Shown piece after piece: positions 1-12,958 of a stretch of 64,000 nt of DNA (its first letter is position 1; each line of letters opens with the position of its first letter). The notes under the pieces are model-generated. The model was not told the origin of the DNA. It did no database searches and worked only from the letters and a program-made list of their open reading frames with translations. The DNA is taken from NCBI GenBank assembly GCA_030704615.1, contig CM060733.1, positions 60,202,001 to 60,266,000 on the forward strand, in the 5' to 3' direction. The position numbers were made by a program, and so were the translations under genes. The stretch is from Takakia lepidozioides (taxonomy: Eukaryota > Streptophyta > Takakiopsida > Takakiales > Takakiaceae).

Positions 1-89
1 CATTGGGGCCTCACATGCACACACATTGTAACACAAGCTGCCTCTCGAAAATTCATAAAATCAAATGAAATCACACTGCCTTGTATCAC

Positions 90-3000
90 CTCTTCAAATG
101 GGACAAAGACAAATGGGGCCATTCCTCGCCGGTGAGAAATTGCTGGAACGTCTGGGTCGTGTGTCTCATCATCCTGCCACCCTTCAATTGTGTCCATCAC
201 ATCCTCTGCCCCACACATTTCATTGTTGTCCACCCCACAAGTCACCAGGGCAAGCACATCTAGTCGATTGTTGGCTCCAGCAACTGTCCCACGTAGCCTA
301 CACAGTAGATTAATGAAAAAGATGACATACATGCTTAAAAGAGAATGTTACAGTATGTATCAGATAGCAATGTGTGACATCCAAAGGAATCAGCCTTGAA
401 CAATAGTCAGGAACTGCAGGGATGAGAGAAGGTCAATCTACCAGAAAGAGTACATTCATTAGAATTTGCTTGCCATAGCCGCTCACAGACCCTGCTCCTA
501 GTGACAGTAAAGGGGGGGAGAGGAGGAAGGATGATGAGGGAAGAGCACAACATGGGAACACTGTAGGAACTCAAACCCAGGTAGTTCGCCTGACCTTTAC
601 CTTAATTGACCTCTCACTTTTTCGACAAAGCCCTCTACTGTAAAAGTAAAGTGGCCCTCTACTGTAAAAGTAAAGTGTTGCAAGTCCCTCCAGAATTCAA
701 ATCCAAGGAGGGCCACAGCTTTCAGTTTCATCTTGAGCTTCTCTAACAGGCATGCACTGACAGTCTGCTGCTGCTTAGAGATAAGAGCTCATGCTCAAAA
801 TTGTACCCAAAATGTTCATCATAGTCACATGTGACGTCACTGCTTTTGAAGAGGGACACACCATGATAGAGGTTAATAATTAAAAAGTTTGATCTGGGGT
901 GCTTGCCCTTTTGTTGGCAGGGGGCAAAAGATGTGTGTCCCCACACACGTGAAAAATCCACTTATGTGGAGAGAAGTGCATGTACAGGTCATTACAAGGG
1001 AACCTAATTTGAACAGAAATTAGCAGGCACCCACTGTGAACCAGAAAGGCTCAATTACCGGAGGCGGATTCTCAAGACAGTAGGCTTCAAGCCTGTATAC
1101 AAAATGGCGGCATCCACCTGCTGACAACAGTATCCCAACATAACCTGTTACTGGTGGCCATACCACTGTCAACAAATAACGCTTACAATGCCACATAATC
1201 TGCTAGATGGCCCAGTGGTTATGGCAACAGGCCGCCCTGCCATGGTCGTGGGTTCAAATTGATATAGGTGTACATTTGGTGTTTACAGACAACCTTATTC
1301 TAGGACACTGGGTAAACACCTAATAGTGTGCATACCTAGGGGCTAAATTTACTGTGGCAAGGACTCCACAATCGTATTGCCCCTATTATGGCTGTTGGAG
1401 GGTGTCCACCTCCCAAACGGGGTACAGTGGTCCTGTGTGGTGAAGAGACACCATAAATCACACTTGATTCGGCACATGTTATCCCTTTTCTTTCTTTCTG
1501 CATTTCTTAAACTTAATATACTTCAATTACAGAGGAATGACCTGATCATCATTGAGAATGCATCGACCACCATATACTCCATCTGATTTGGAAGGTCGAC
1601 TCTGCATATACTTGGCCACCTCCTTCAACCGCAATGGTGTTGTCTGTTCCATGACACCAGCACTTAGTGTGAATGTCAGTTTGTGTCTATCATACTGCAG
1701 TAGGAAACTGCCTGCCTCAGCATGCACTATCAGAAACAAGAAGAAAAATTCTTGGCAGTAGATCCTGTTATCTGATAAATCAGACCATCTACAATGTTGT
1801 CTGCACCTATAAACCCAAGGATGGGAAACAAGACATCTAGCGATGTAGGTATGCAGGAAGTCAAGAGGAGGCTCCTCACTGTAACTGAGAAGAAGTTCGA
1901 TGTGGTTGGGGAGCCCAAGGCCCAGATAAATCAACAAAGTGGTTTTAACTGGAGATAGACAGATCTTTTATCAATTCAAGCAGATACTGCACAGCTTGCG
2001 CACTTAAGAGACTCTTAGAAGGAAGCAGACACCCTTGAAGTGGACTAACAAATTCATATACCATGAAACAACAAATGGATTGTTGACAAATTGCTAATCT
2101 CCAACCCACCTTATCACTCATTGACATCTAGATCATTGACTCCAAGATCCTAGATACTGTAAGAAAGGAGGGAGACCTTGTAAAGAAACTTGCCACTGGG
2201 GTAGAACCGGATGTATCTGAAGTAGCACACCTGCTCACACACAAAGACAGCACGCTTCTCCTATTATTGGCAAAATCAAGACCACAATTGCCATACACAC
2301 TTTCCCCCCATTACCCTCACAAGGACCAAACCTTTGCTTGTACTCTCCTCCTTCACTCTTTCTTTCCATATCTCTCTGTGTTCCATCTTATCTCTCTCCT
2401 GTCTCTCAAAAACAACATCCTGTGATTACATACTATCCAGGGTTGGGGCTCTTAGGATGTGACGGTTTACAAGAATTCATCTACTAGCAAGTATCCATAG
2501 CAGTGTGGACAGAGAGGGAGGGGTGGGTACCAAGTGCACGGGGTTGGTGATCCTCCACTCGGCAATCCCAGCACGCACATACGTGTTGCGGCTCACATAA
2601 AGCCCTGCAACATTACCACACCAACAATTCATCAGAAAGACAACCAGGCCATCACGGGACAAGTCCCTTGGACTGTTGCTTGCTTTTATACTTCAATTAA
2701 CTTGTATGTGTGTCTGTCTGTCTCTGTCCACATGACACAGTCCCACTACTGGGGGGAAGGTAGTGACTGTTCCCTCTTGTTCTGCCCAAACTGGGCGCAG
2801 GGTAAGGCTAAGGCAAACATCGTCTTATGAGTACATTGACAATGTTCAGTATCCTCTTCCATCCCTTCTGCCTCTCTTCTTCTCTCTATGCCCATCGGCA
2901 AACAACGTCTTATGAGTACAATCTATGCCCATTTTTCTCAACAGTGTGGCTGGCACTGCAACCACAATCCTGTATTTTGCATGTGTTGCAAGTTAGAGTG

Positions 3001-4308
3001 TTATTACAATGTCAAACCCAGCCACAAACCAGAACACCAAAGTGGAGGCTACTGCAACTCAGGTTGGGATGGATTCCATCCTTTCTTGAGCAATGTTTGT
3101 GTCACCAGATTTCTGCTGGCTGAGTGTTTTCAATTTGGGCCTGGGTCTTATGACTGGTGGGCTAAACGCTGCAACTGGCTTGCACAGGATGAGCATCCTG
3201 CCCTCAAGGGTGCTTCAAGTAAATGTCCATGGCAAGGAGTTGTCGAGCACCTCCTTTCTCCTCTCTAGCATTTGACACATACCATCAAATGAGCAACATA
3301 CCATCAAATCGTAGGCGGGGCCGGTGCTGCCACATGGCACGCCATGAACCACCGTAAATTTTCTGCACAATGCGTTCATTCTCCTCCCAACCTGTAACCT
3401 GCATCATCATAGCCAGTCCTGATAAGCTATTGCACAATGACACAATGGAATCTATAACAATCTCTCCAAAAATGTTGTCCCTTCTGCTCATCTCAGACGA
3501 TCCTGTTTTTGAGTTAGGCATGTAAGACAACGCTGCCTTGACTATAGCAATCAGAAGGGACGGAGGAAGAGAGTGGGTTCAACTCAACAAACTCCTTGCT
3601 CTGCCTTCCAAGGACTTTTTTCCTCTGTGGGGCAAAGACCACTTCCTGCCTTAGGCCGCAGATGTGCAGCAAAATGTTACTTTTGGTGTATTGATAGAGC
3701 AGTGCAGAGCATGCCTGCCAAGTCTTCAAGCAAGCATTGCGCCAAAGAGACGGGCTGCGAATTGCATAACGCCACTTCCGGCAAACGCAGGCTGCCCTTC
3801 CTAGCGTATATGCAGCCATCCGCAGGAACACCTGCTTCCCCAACCCACGCCTGCCCCGGGATCAATATTTCACTTTGTGTTTTGGTATTAAAACTACTAA
3901 CAGGCTTTTGCAAGGTTAGCAAATGAACAGGGCCTTTAAGGTCACCCAAAGCGTAATCCCATTTCTAGTATCAACATTTCACAAAAGAATTTCCGGGAAC
4001 ATTAGAAAGCTATGGTCTTCAGAGTACTTCCATGCGCATACAGCCACAGCTCAAAAGGCTTGAGAGGACTCACTGGCATCTATTTCTTCTATGTGTGCAT
4101 ATCTCTGGAAATGCATTCTGACATGTTCCCATGCAGTGTTTTGATGCATATGCTGAGCCACAGCATTAAAGGGGGGAATTTTCACCTCCTGCAGAAGTTC
4201 ATCGGGAAGAACACGGTGAAGAGGGGCAGAATCAAGCACAGGCTTGCTGCTTATGCTTCCTACTGGAGGCACGGGACGCACCCTTGTCCCATATATACCT
4301 GTAACCAC
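90..4308 (-). CDS. F-box protein, FBXO9/Hrt3-like (3' end beyond window)
   Basis: Seven coding exons can be joined in phase: 4308-4186, 3831-3715, 3398-3302, 2604-2531, 1694-1542, 1117-1059 and 297-90, giving 277 codons so far. An F-box runs over exons 1-2 ([11 protein letters not shown], then [20 protein letters not shown] and [10 protein letters not shown]). The FBXO9-type C-terminal region follows: [20 protein letters not shown], then [17 protein letters not shown], then [20 protein letters not shown], ending in [13 protein letters not shown]. Proteins of this family are substrate receptors of SCF ubiquitin ligases, with the F-box binding Skp1/ASK; the substrate is unknown. The start is the first ATG before the F-box. 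Exon 7 ends at GAG|GTGATA, so the last exon probably lies outside the window. Intron 2 has a GC rather than GT donor. The exon 4/5 join is two residues shorter than I expect for relatives. Family assignment is firm; exact ends are less so. Confidence 0.88.
1200..1330 (+). repeat. tRNA-derived SINE-like sequence in F-box intron
   Basis: A box A-like TGGCCCAGTGG at 1208-1218 and a box B-like GGTTCAAAT at 1251-1259 are spaced as in a tRNA-type RNA polymerase III promoter, but no full cloverleaf can be drawn. This is the pattern of a tRNA-derived SINE head. It lies in the intron between the F-box exons at 1694-1542 and 1117-1059. Ends are estimates. Confidence 0.4.
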
Positions 4309-7300
4309 ATTGTAGCTATCAGCACTAAGAAATGAACAGCTGGATTATTATTTGTCCTTCACAACACCAACTCCAATTGGCTTCCTTGGAGTGTCATATG
4401 ACGAGGGACACATTCAAAGCCCAAAACAAAGAAAGGAGGGGAACCAAGAAATGGGAGAAATTTAGGGGGGTTTGGGGGAGGGGTTGTGAGAGAGAGGGAG
4501 TCACTCCGCGTACAACAGAGTCGTGAAGCATCATAACTAGAAAACGTGAAGAGAGAAGAACTTGTGAGAGCATCATTGTATAAACACGAAACATATAACA
4601 AAGCTCACTCAACCCAGATCAATCGAGCTTACTCAACCAGGGTCGTTTGGTCTCTAGATACTCAATCTTTTTCCAGCCTACCGAACTCGTTGGAGCAGGC
4701 ATCACCATGGCCTTACCCTGTCCTCCCCCAGAAACCATCTCGTCAGTGCTCCTGTGTCTCAACACCTACAGACACACCATGGGGTAGTAACTTGGAACAA
4801 TTCAATAACAAGCGATCGGAGTGTGTGGAGGGATAACTCTCTCTGGTAAACTGGTATATGTGTGCATTATTGCACCCGCAATTGAGACTGCCCACCCCTT
4901 ATGGAGAGACTAAGACCAGCAACCAAAGCGCACATAAATAACCTAATCAGTGGCTGCCTCCCTCACATGTGTCTTGGTTGAAACAATTGGAGTCATCTTT
5001 GGGAACGAGAGGAAATAACACAGTCGAATTTCATGATTCTTCTTTCTTGCCAGCCAAACGGCACGTTGGTACCCACATGTATCACATATCTTGGAAATGA
5101 CTTCAGTAACGTTTATCATGGAAGTGATGACATCGGAGATCGGGAAAAGAGTGCTTACAATGAATCAAGATGCATAAACATGAGGGAAGCTCCGCAAACC
5201 AAGCTAAATTCAGGACCTAAATTTGCAGTGAGCCCATAGAGATCACACGCCAGAACTTTCGGGACGCTAATATTCACTCAAAAGTGCGCACAGGAATGCA
5301 GCTGGAAAGCTCCAGGAATCGTTCTCCACAAGAAACCCTGACCTGGTCCTGGCTTGGGTGGTTCCCGGGTTTTTCTCCATGTTCCCCAACCAGTTCCCAT
5401 TTGCTTACTGATTCTCTCATCAAATTCCCACAACCATCATTATTTCTGGAATCGCCCATCAGCAGCACTGCTGCACCTTGGCCGTTACATCGTCTTTAAT
5501 TATAGCTCTGTGATCAGGGCTGCAATCCTCCAACTGTTCAACACAATCTAGTCGGCAGTTCCTTCTCAGCGCCCACACAACTATCCCTCGCACATCGGAG
5601 CACGCGACGCTGAGTAATATATAGAGGCTTAATTTGGGTATTGATTCCAAGCCTTTTGCTCTCGGCTTCTGCTGATTGATCTCGTTCACATCTACTTGAT
5701 GCGAAGTTTGCTTGCAACTGCACCTTGTTTTAGATCACCCTCAGATACAATGTGTTGAATGGTTTTGTGATAATTTCTTCTTAACACTACTACCTGTATG
5801 GCGCGTCCGAACTCTACTTCCTTTCACTGTGGGTCCTCTGAAACTGATGCCGTTGAGCGGAGATCGCTGTAACGTTTCAGTGTAATTACAGTGCCCCTCT
5901 AAGTACTGGCGACGATCTAGAGTATTTTTGTACACTTATGTTTGCCTTTGTCACAGGATGTATCCATTTTGGGAATGTCGATCTAGTAAACCTCATTTGC
6001 AGACAGTGACATTTGTATATACGAAACAAGTACGTATAGAATCAAAGGAGTAGCATATGGAATGAAACCGCCTAATAAGCCTTGCTTCAAAGCTATCAAT
6101 TGTTGGTACTGCATTTGGTCCATGCCTTGCCTGTGCTCACCCTTCAATCGGGAGTGCTGCAGAGTGGCTACATTGAAGTCCTCCTGCATTTCGTAATTGT
6201 TTGGTTGGGGTCTTGAAAGGGTTGCGTAACCCCTTAAATTGGACTTGGATGCATGGGCCAGTTCATATGGAATTGCTCGTGAGTGCTATCTGGAGTAGAC
6301 AAAGGCCACAGGGGGCGACAGTGACTGACGACCTCTTTGTAGAAACCTCACAACAGTTTGCTAATTTGCTAGCACCCGGTACATCATGAAAAATTAGTGA
6401 TCTGTTGTTTTTCAGCACCTTTCCGTGATTCAAACTGCCCATTCCTACAATCGCATTACATGTATGCAATACCTAATTCCTGCGTTAATATGCAATCCAT
6501 CAGTAGCCTAAATCGCGTTACTCGTGATCAACATCCCCAAAGCACGGTTTTTTACAATTTCATGCTGGCTTTCCCCCATAAGTCTCTGCAGGAAATCTGC
6601 ACTAGAGAACATAGATTAGTACCTTGGAAGACTGTTAGGTCTTGAGCCGGTTTGTTCACATATCAGTGCCGTGACTGTTAAGCTTGCACTACAAAGGCTA
6701 CGATTTACTGTCGTCAAAGCATTGGCATGTGTGCATTCAGGTGTCTCATCTGACCTGGGCGGACCATCCAAAGTTATAGACGCCGATATCCCGGGACTAC
6801 ACAGTCCACCATCCAATAGCATAATTAGTTTGCAAGCTGGATCTCGTGAGCACTTTCTTCAAAGCAATTCTATACTAAGCACTTCGCTAGCCTAGAAATC
6901 ATCCTGTAACGTGTTCATTGTTTTTCCATTGACACTGTACTCCCACTAAACTATGCTTAGGCATTGAAAGGACTCAGGAACACGACAATATTGCACTCTG
7001 CTTGCTAGGGACCCATGATGGTCGATTTGAGGGCTTGAAGCCGAGGGCCGAGACTTAGTACACGTAGAAAAGTTCCAACCGCAAGTATGTTTACCAACTA
7101 ACTAATAAGATCCCATCGATCAAGTCCTCACCGCCCAAAAGATCCAGATTCCAAATTCATACGAGATTCATGAACATCCATTTAAATAGTTCCAGTATCC
7201 CGTGGATGGAACAGTTCTAATCTTGACGTTCTCAAGTTACAATTGAACCGAAAAACATCCCAAAATGCACACTCTCTGGACCTCTGGACTCTGGACCTCT

Positions 7301-7530
7301 ACATGTACAGAGCAAGTTGATTCCCGCACGCCAAGCTCGCTCTCACCCAAGTTTTATGAACCGGCCGAGGTCGTGATATATAATCATCTGGAGCTAGACT
7401 TGGCTCAAGGAATGTCACGTCCTCAAAAAGTGCCTAAAGCCCTGATCAAGCAGCTCCAACACTATTGTAGCTGAAACTGCACACTCGGCCTTCCTCTCCG
7501 GCCAAACAGTGACTGCTCAAAGCTATCAAA
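4309..7530. other. Intergenic region upstream of the F-box gene
   Basis: Only short overlapping ORFs with no recognisable domain occur. The F-box promoter should lie just above 4308, transcribing leftwards. I see no transposon ends, tRNA or conserved exon here. Confidence 0.5.
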
Positions 7531-7551
7531 GGGAGAGAGACAGACAGACAC

Positions 7552-7602
<51 letters not shown>
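7531..7602. repeat. (GA)n microsatellite
   Basis: An interrupted GACA/GA tract (7531-7560) runs into about 21 pure GA dinucleotides (7561-7602). It lies about 500 bp before the RS2Z start codon. GA tracts in plant promoters can bind BBR/BPC factors, but no such role can be shown here. Confidence 0.9.
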
Positions 7603-7607
<5 letters not shown>

Positions 7608-8106
7608 ATGTTATACGTTAGTGACTGTACGTATGTAGTCTCTGTGAATCATACGTATGCATATGAATACGTATCGGGTCAACAGTCGACATCTAATTCC
7701 CCTATAGTATATACCTGATAATTATATTTATATCTATTTTAATAAGTGTTTTTCAATGGCTAAACTGGAGGACAGGGCGGCGAAACAGGAGTTTTGAAAT
7801 TTGCCGCAGTGTACGAGGCAGAGGTTCGGAGGATTGGACCTAAACGAGGCAGAGGTTCGGGGAAGCCAGGGCTAAGGAGCGGGCATGCCAACAACAACCT
7901 GGTGGAGAGAGACGGCTAGCGATGGCGCTTGTGTGAGAGAGAGAGAGAGGGAGGGGTTGACAGGGATTCGTGTGTAGGGGTGCGGGCAGGAGTTGCTGAG
8001 ATTGTGAGGCCGAGTGGTGAGGACGCGTAGAAGCGGGTTTTGAGGGAGAAAGTGTCGGTTTTTGTTGAGTGGGAGTGGGAAGGGGGGGGAAGGGGGGCCA
8101 GGAATC
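7603..8106 (+). promoter_or_regulatory. Probable promoter and 5' UTR of the RS2Z gene
   Basis: The region before the RS2Z start is A/T-rich around 7680-7760 and G-rich from about 7900 to 8100. Two similar copies of the motif GAGGCAGAGGTTCGG occur near 7817-7861. No clear TATA box sits at a convincing distance. The antisense ORF here is low-complexity shadow. Confidence 0.35.
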
Positions 8107-11100
8107 ATGCGAGGAGATAGAGAGATGCGTTACGGGGGTGGAGGAGGTCGCTATGAAGATCGTGAGCGTGAACGGGGAGGGCCTACTCGCCTGTATGTTG
8201 GCCGGTTGTCGAGCCGCATACGCAGCCGAGATCTTGAAGATCTCTTCACCAAATATGGCCGGTAAGAGCGCTGGTCTCATGTTTGTAGATTCTAGGTCCA
8301 TGTGGAGCCCTAGATCTGACCTAAATCACGCTTACTCAGCGGCCATCCAAGTGAAAGTAGGGATTGTGGCTTTCTTTCTTGTATAGACCCTTTGTTCTCA
8401 CTCCTTGAGGCGGCAGGGCGCTGGGATCTGCTGAGTTTCTGAGATGTCCAACTTCTGAGGAAGATAGACTCTTTTTCCCTTGAGGAACCTTGCTTCCCCA
8501 GGAAGATGAGAGTTTCGTTCTGTTATGGATACTGGATGGGATTCATAACCAATAGTTCACTTGCTTGCAACATTTAAGTCGTTATTGAAAGGCCTGGTGC
8601 ATGTCATGAATAGTTCCGACGGTTTAGATCAAATGACGCATATGGTTGCTTGTTTGGATGCTTATTTTACTGGAGATTGAAATGATTGCTTGGCATGCGA
8701 TGTAGCTTCAGGGATTCGGAGGTCCTTCAGAGGACCTCCTTCTAGTGCACACCCCCCGATAGTTGAGCTTATAGGGGAGCGGAATGTTACTAAGAAGAGG
8801 GAGTTCTTACCTCTCTCTTACTACCCTTTTGTGTGTACGTTTCGTCTGTCCCTGTTGTTGGTTTAGAAACAATGTGCATATTGTGTGTACTAGGGATCAT
8901 GCAGGAGAGAGGTGCATATTGCATTAGACGGTTCTGTATGTCTGCATCTGGTAGTTAATGGTCTCCTTCGAGACTTGTCAACACACCTTTCCCTATCTCT
9001 GGTTTCTGTGGCGCACCACAGAGTCAGGTGGAGAGTCAGGTGAAGAGTTCCGCAGAGGGCAGCTGACCAGCCATGAAGCCAGTGATGCAGTGTCCAGCAT
9101 TTATCTGTCCATCCCACATCTTGTGAGATGTAGGCTACCTAGCTTTCATATATGAGTGAAATTGTTCTTACCTGGACCTGCCCCTCCCCTCTCCTCTTGT
9201 TCCTGCCATCATCCCTACCTGTATTTCCTTATGCTGGACACTGCACAACTTGCGTGATACACCTTTTCACGCCAGTGCTTTAATCACCTCAGGCAAATCA
9301 AACGAGTACTGTCTCACTCACATGATATGTGGATGAAGGTTGGTGGGTTCTCGCCGGCTGGCCGGGGAGGGCTTTTGGTGAGAGGGATGGCTATGGTGGC
9401 AAATTGGTGGCCCTTGCTTGCGGAGGGGGAGGGCAGGCCCAGGCGCATCTAGGCGCGCATCTGTATGTAGTGATGTACATACATACAGTCATACAAATCA
9501 TACATACATACATGATGGGATGGCATGGCTTGGCATGGCGAATGGTGGATAAAGGGTGTGGGTGTCCTCTGACACGCGGTGACCCGTGGGTGCGCTGCTC
9601 TCTGTCTGTCTGTCTGTCTCTCTCTCTCTGTTGTTGGCGCTCGCCTTTCCCCGCAGAGTCCGAGACGTGGATCTGAAGCACGACTTCGCCTTTGTTGTGT
9701 GTATCCCTGCCCCCTTTTCCCTTGCTTGTTTAGAACTGTCTTTGAGCTGTTCTAGTCTTTGTTGCTCATATGTATTGGTACTTCAATTGTTGCAGTGATG
9801 CATGTCGTATTTCCATAACCTAAAAGCTGTGTTTAATGCCTAATGTGTTACCATTATGTGTATTTTGTTCTCAAAGCCTCAATCTATGTAGTTGATGTCA
9901 TGCATGGTGCTGCTAGTGAGGTTTTGCATCTGTAGAATTCCTTAGTGACTCCTGAGTTGTTTCTTTCCTCCTTTCCTGTCTCACCTGTTCAGTGACAATA
10001 CCATGGAAATTGTTCTTGTCTAACTTTATACTGGGGAGGATTCTGTAGGAGTTTAGTGACCCCCGGGATGCAGATGAAGCTCGTCATTATCTGAATGGGA
10101 AGGACTTTGAAGGGTGCCGCCTGGTTGTTGAGTTTGCTCGCAGGGTATGTAGGTCACTGTTGTTTTTCATAAGCTTCCCAACTGACTGAAAGTGTGCTTG
10201 CTCATTCTGAAGACAACTTGATCTAGATTCAGCTGTCTGCTGTTGCTTATAATTTCTAGAGAGATCAGGGTGGCAGACTGAATCTATGTTTTTCTTTTTC
10301 TTTTTCTTGTTTTTGGGGTGGATGGGGGGAGTACGTGCCAGTGCATTGGAATTTGATGATCATACAGCCTTGACCAACACATTGCAGTGTTGATTGCAGG
10401 GACCCCGAGGACCAGGAGGTATACGGGATCCTGTTCCATCACATGAACTGGTAATGATCCTGCTGCAAGTGACCTCTCTCCTGGACTTTCCTTTTGATTT
10501 GGCACCCTAATGCACCTGAGATAATGTCAAAGATTCACCTAGATGCCAGCTCAAGTAGAGCTTCATAATTCCAAGGTTTGAGGTTCTCAATCTGCTCCTG
10601 AGACTGAATTCCGATTATGTATGATAAGGTACATGGAAGAGCTGGTCACTCATGAGCGATAGTTGCTAATTAAGTTCATGACTTTGATATGTATGTGGGA
10701 GGGCTTCTAATCTGTATTTGGGAGAGGTCTGAAGATCTCATGCTCCATGGTGTCGTGTGCTAGTGTTTAGATGATGCAGTGAAGATGTAAGGGGTGTTGG
10801 GGAGAGGTATTTGACAGAATATGTACCACTCCTTTTTTATTGTGTGTTTAGGTTTGTATGGTTGACACATTTGAGACTTGAGCACTGTCCCATGAGAGTG
10901 TCCTGAAAAGCATGTGTCTTCTAGTACCAAATTGCTGTAAAGATAGAGATATTCAAAAGTCAGCTTTTGCTCAACATATAGCTGCTTGTCTTTATAGCAG
11001 TGTGTTCAACTCTACAGCTTTAGTTACTCTCTAGAAACAACAGACAATACAAGGTGTCCCTTTGTCCCTTTGATAGCAGGGACCGCGAGGGTCAAGTGGT

Positions 11101-12958
11101 GGCCGAGATCGAGGAGAGAGAGGGGCTCCCCCAGGAACAGGACGATGCTATAATTGTGGGAATGATGGACATTGGGCTCGTGATTGCAAAGCTGGGGACT
11201 GGAGAGACAAGTGCTACCGCTGTGGTCAGCGCGGCCACATTGAGCGCAATTGCCGCAACAGCCCCCAGCCTACCAGCAGGTGTGAGGGGCAAATGGAGAT
11301 TGCTCATTTAGTAATCAGATTATGCTTGCAATGATACATGAATGTTTTTTGACATTTTGACAACCGATCTATTGTAGAGCAGCATCACATTGAGTTCTGT
11401 CCCTCTCTCCTCTCCCCCCTTGAAAGTTGAGAGAGACAAAATGGGCGCATTGGTTGATCTAGTAGCAAAGACTAGATATACTTAGTACATATACAGATGA
11501 TAGTACATATGAGTGTACTATCTTGTTTGGTGTATTCCAGACCATTTCTGGCCGCAGGGATGAAATGTGTTAAGATAGTTTGGCAGATTGATTGTACTGC
11601 CATGTTGTTCGTGCTCCAGAGGTGAATCAACAGATGTGATGCAGAAGAGCGGAAGAGGGAGGGACGCAGAAAAACCAAAAGCATGTGTGTGATAAGTAGC
11701 TATGAAAGGAGATCATGGAACTAATACAGATACCTTGCATGTAGGGTCTGAATGTGAAAGCTAGATTGACCTGAGATGACCCCTGTCCTGAAATTGAATC
11801 CTCAGGGGGAGGCACGACAGAGAAAGAGATGGCTCCCGCTCACGCTCACGCTCCTATACTCCCCGAGGGTCCCCTCCACGTGGCACCAGGCGCGGCAGAA
11901 GCCGGAGCAGGAGCTACAGCAGAAGCCGGAGGTGAATAATGCAACTTTGCTCTCTCTCTCTTTCCGTTCTTGACAAGTGTGTGATCGGCACCCACAGGTT
12001 TGAATATGATGGCTCTAAAAGTGTATGATGAAACTGTTTTGGACGAACTAGCACCCTCTTCCTCTCCCGCATTGTTTGTGAACAACTTTGTGATAAGCTA
12101 AGCTTCTAATTTAACTAACTTGTGCAATAAAAGGCTTGTGCTGCTGTTAAGCTGAAGCAACTATCAGCTTACTGTAAGTGTTGGCAAACATGGGATGGCC
12201 AAGTCAGGTGACCTCAAAAAGGTTGACTGATGCAGACAGGTGCGGCATGGCCATATCTGACAATTCTGGCCCAACCATGCTCTCTATCCTTCATACTTCG
12301 GTCTCTTGTTATGGGGCTTGTAGTGTGAATCAGCATTTCTGGTTGTTAAGGATGATGGCTGACTTTGCCTGGTTCCTTTCCAAGCAGCTGCCAGGAAACC
12401 TCGTGTGACTCTGTATGGCTTTCTTTTAATTATTGTATAATAGGCTGGCAGAGTAAGAACGGATTTTGAAGAATAAGCTCAATGCACTGGTTGTTAGAAT
12501 GTGCCATAATTTGTGGGATTCAAAAGTTGATTGTGTCTTGTTGACTGTTCTTTGTTTTCTGGGGCAGTGCATCTCCAAAGAGGGACAGCCGCAGCCCTGT
12601 TAAGGAGGATCGCCGCAATCCAACGGCTATGACCCGTAGCCGTAGCCCAGCTTTGAGTGGAAGCCCACCTCGCAAAGTCGCTCGGGAGGTGAATTCGCTC
12701 AGCCCTCGTGGGAATGGTCGAAGCCCAAGTGCAAGTCCTCCCCCACGCAGGAACGCCAGAGTGAGCCTCAGTCCCAGTCCACGAAAACGAACCCCCAGCC
12801 CTGGGCCTGAAGCTGGCAATGGCAGCCCTGGACCCAATGGTGTTAGCCCTGGGGTAGATGCGGGACCTGATAGCCCTCTTGTTGAACGTGAAGTCTCTCT
12901 TCCTCAAGATGATGATCGGAGCCCCAGCCCATCTGGTGAACATGGTATTTCTGAGTAA
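8107..12958 (+). CDS. SR splicing factor with RRM and two zinc knuckles (RS2Z32/33 type)
   Basis: Seven exons join in phase: 8107-8261, 9657-9696, 10049-10144, 10400-10450, 11080-11279, 11806-11931 and 12568-12958 (352 aa). The RRM spans about residues 27-96 ([42 protein letters not shown]). Two CCHC knuckles follow at about 137-150 ([14 protein letters not shown]) and 159-172 ([14 protein letters not shown]), then an RS region and an SP-rich acidic tail, which is the order of the plant-only RS2Z class. Such nuclear proteins bind pre-mRNA and guide splice-site choice. The first intron is about 1.4 kb; in family members the long early intron is alternatively spliced, which is background knowledge and not seen here. 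Exon 4 is a 51-nt in-frame exon that could be skipped. A second ATG at 8125 is an alternative start. Confidence 0.95.

Noticed and set aside
3514-3926. Plus-strand and alternative-frame ORFs over the F-box exon
   Set aside because: The minus strand encodes the conserved F-box with matching splice phases; the others are shadows.
7840-8301. 153-codon minus-strand ORF opposite the RS2Z first exon
   Set aside because: It is Pro/Ser-rich because the plus strand is G-rich; the plus frame has a clear RRM and splice sites.
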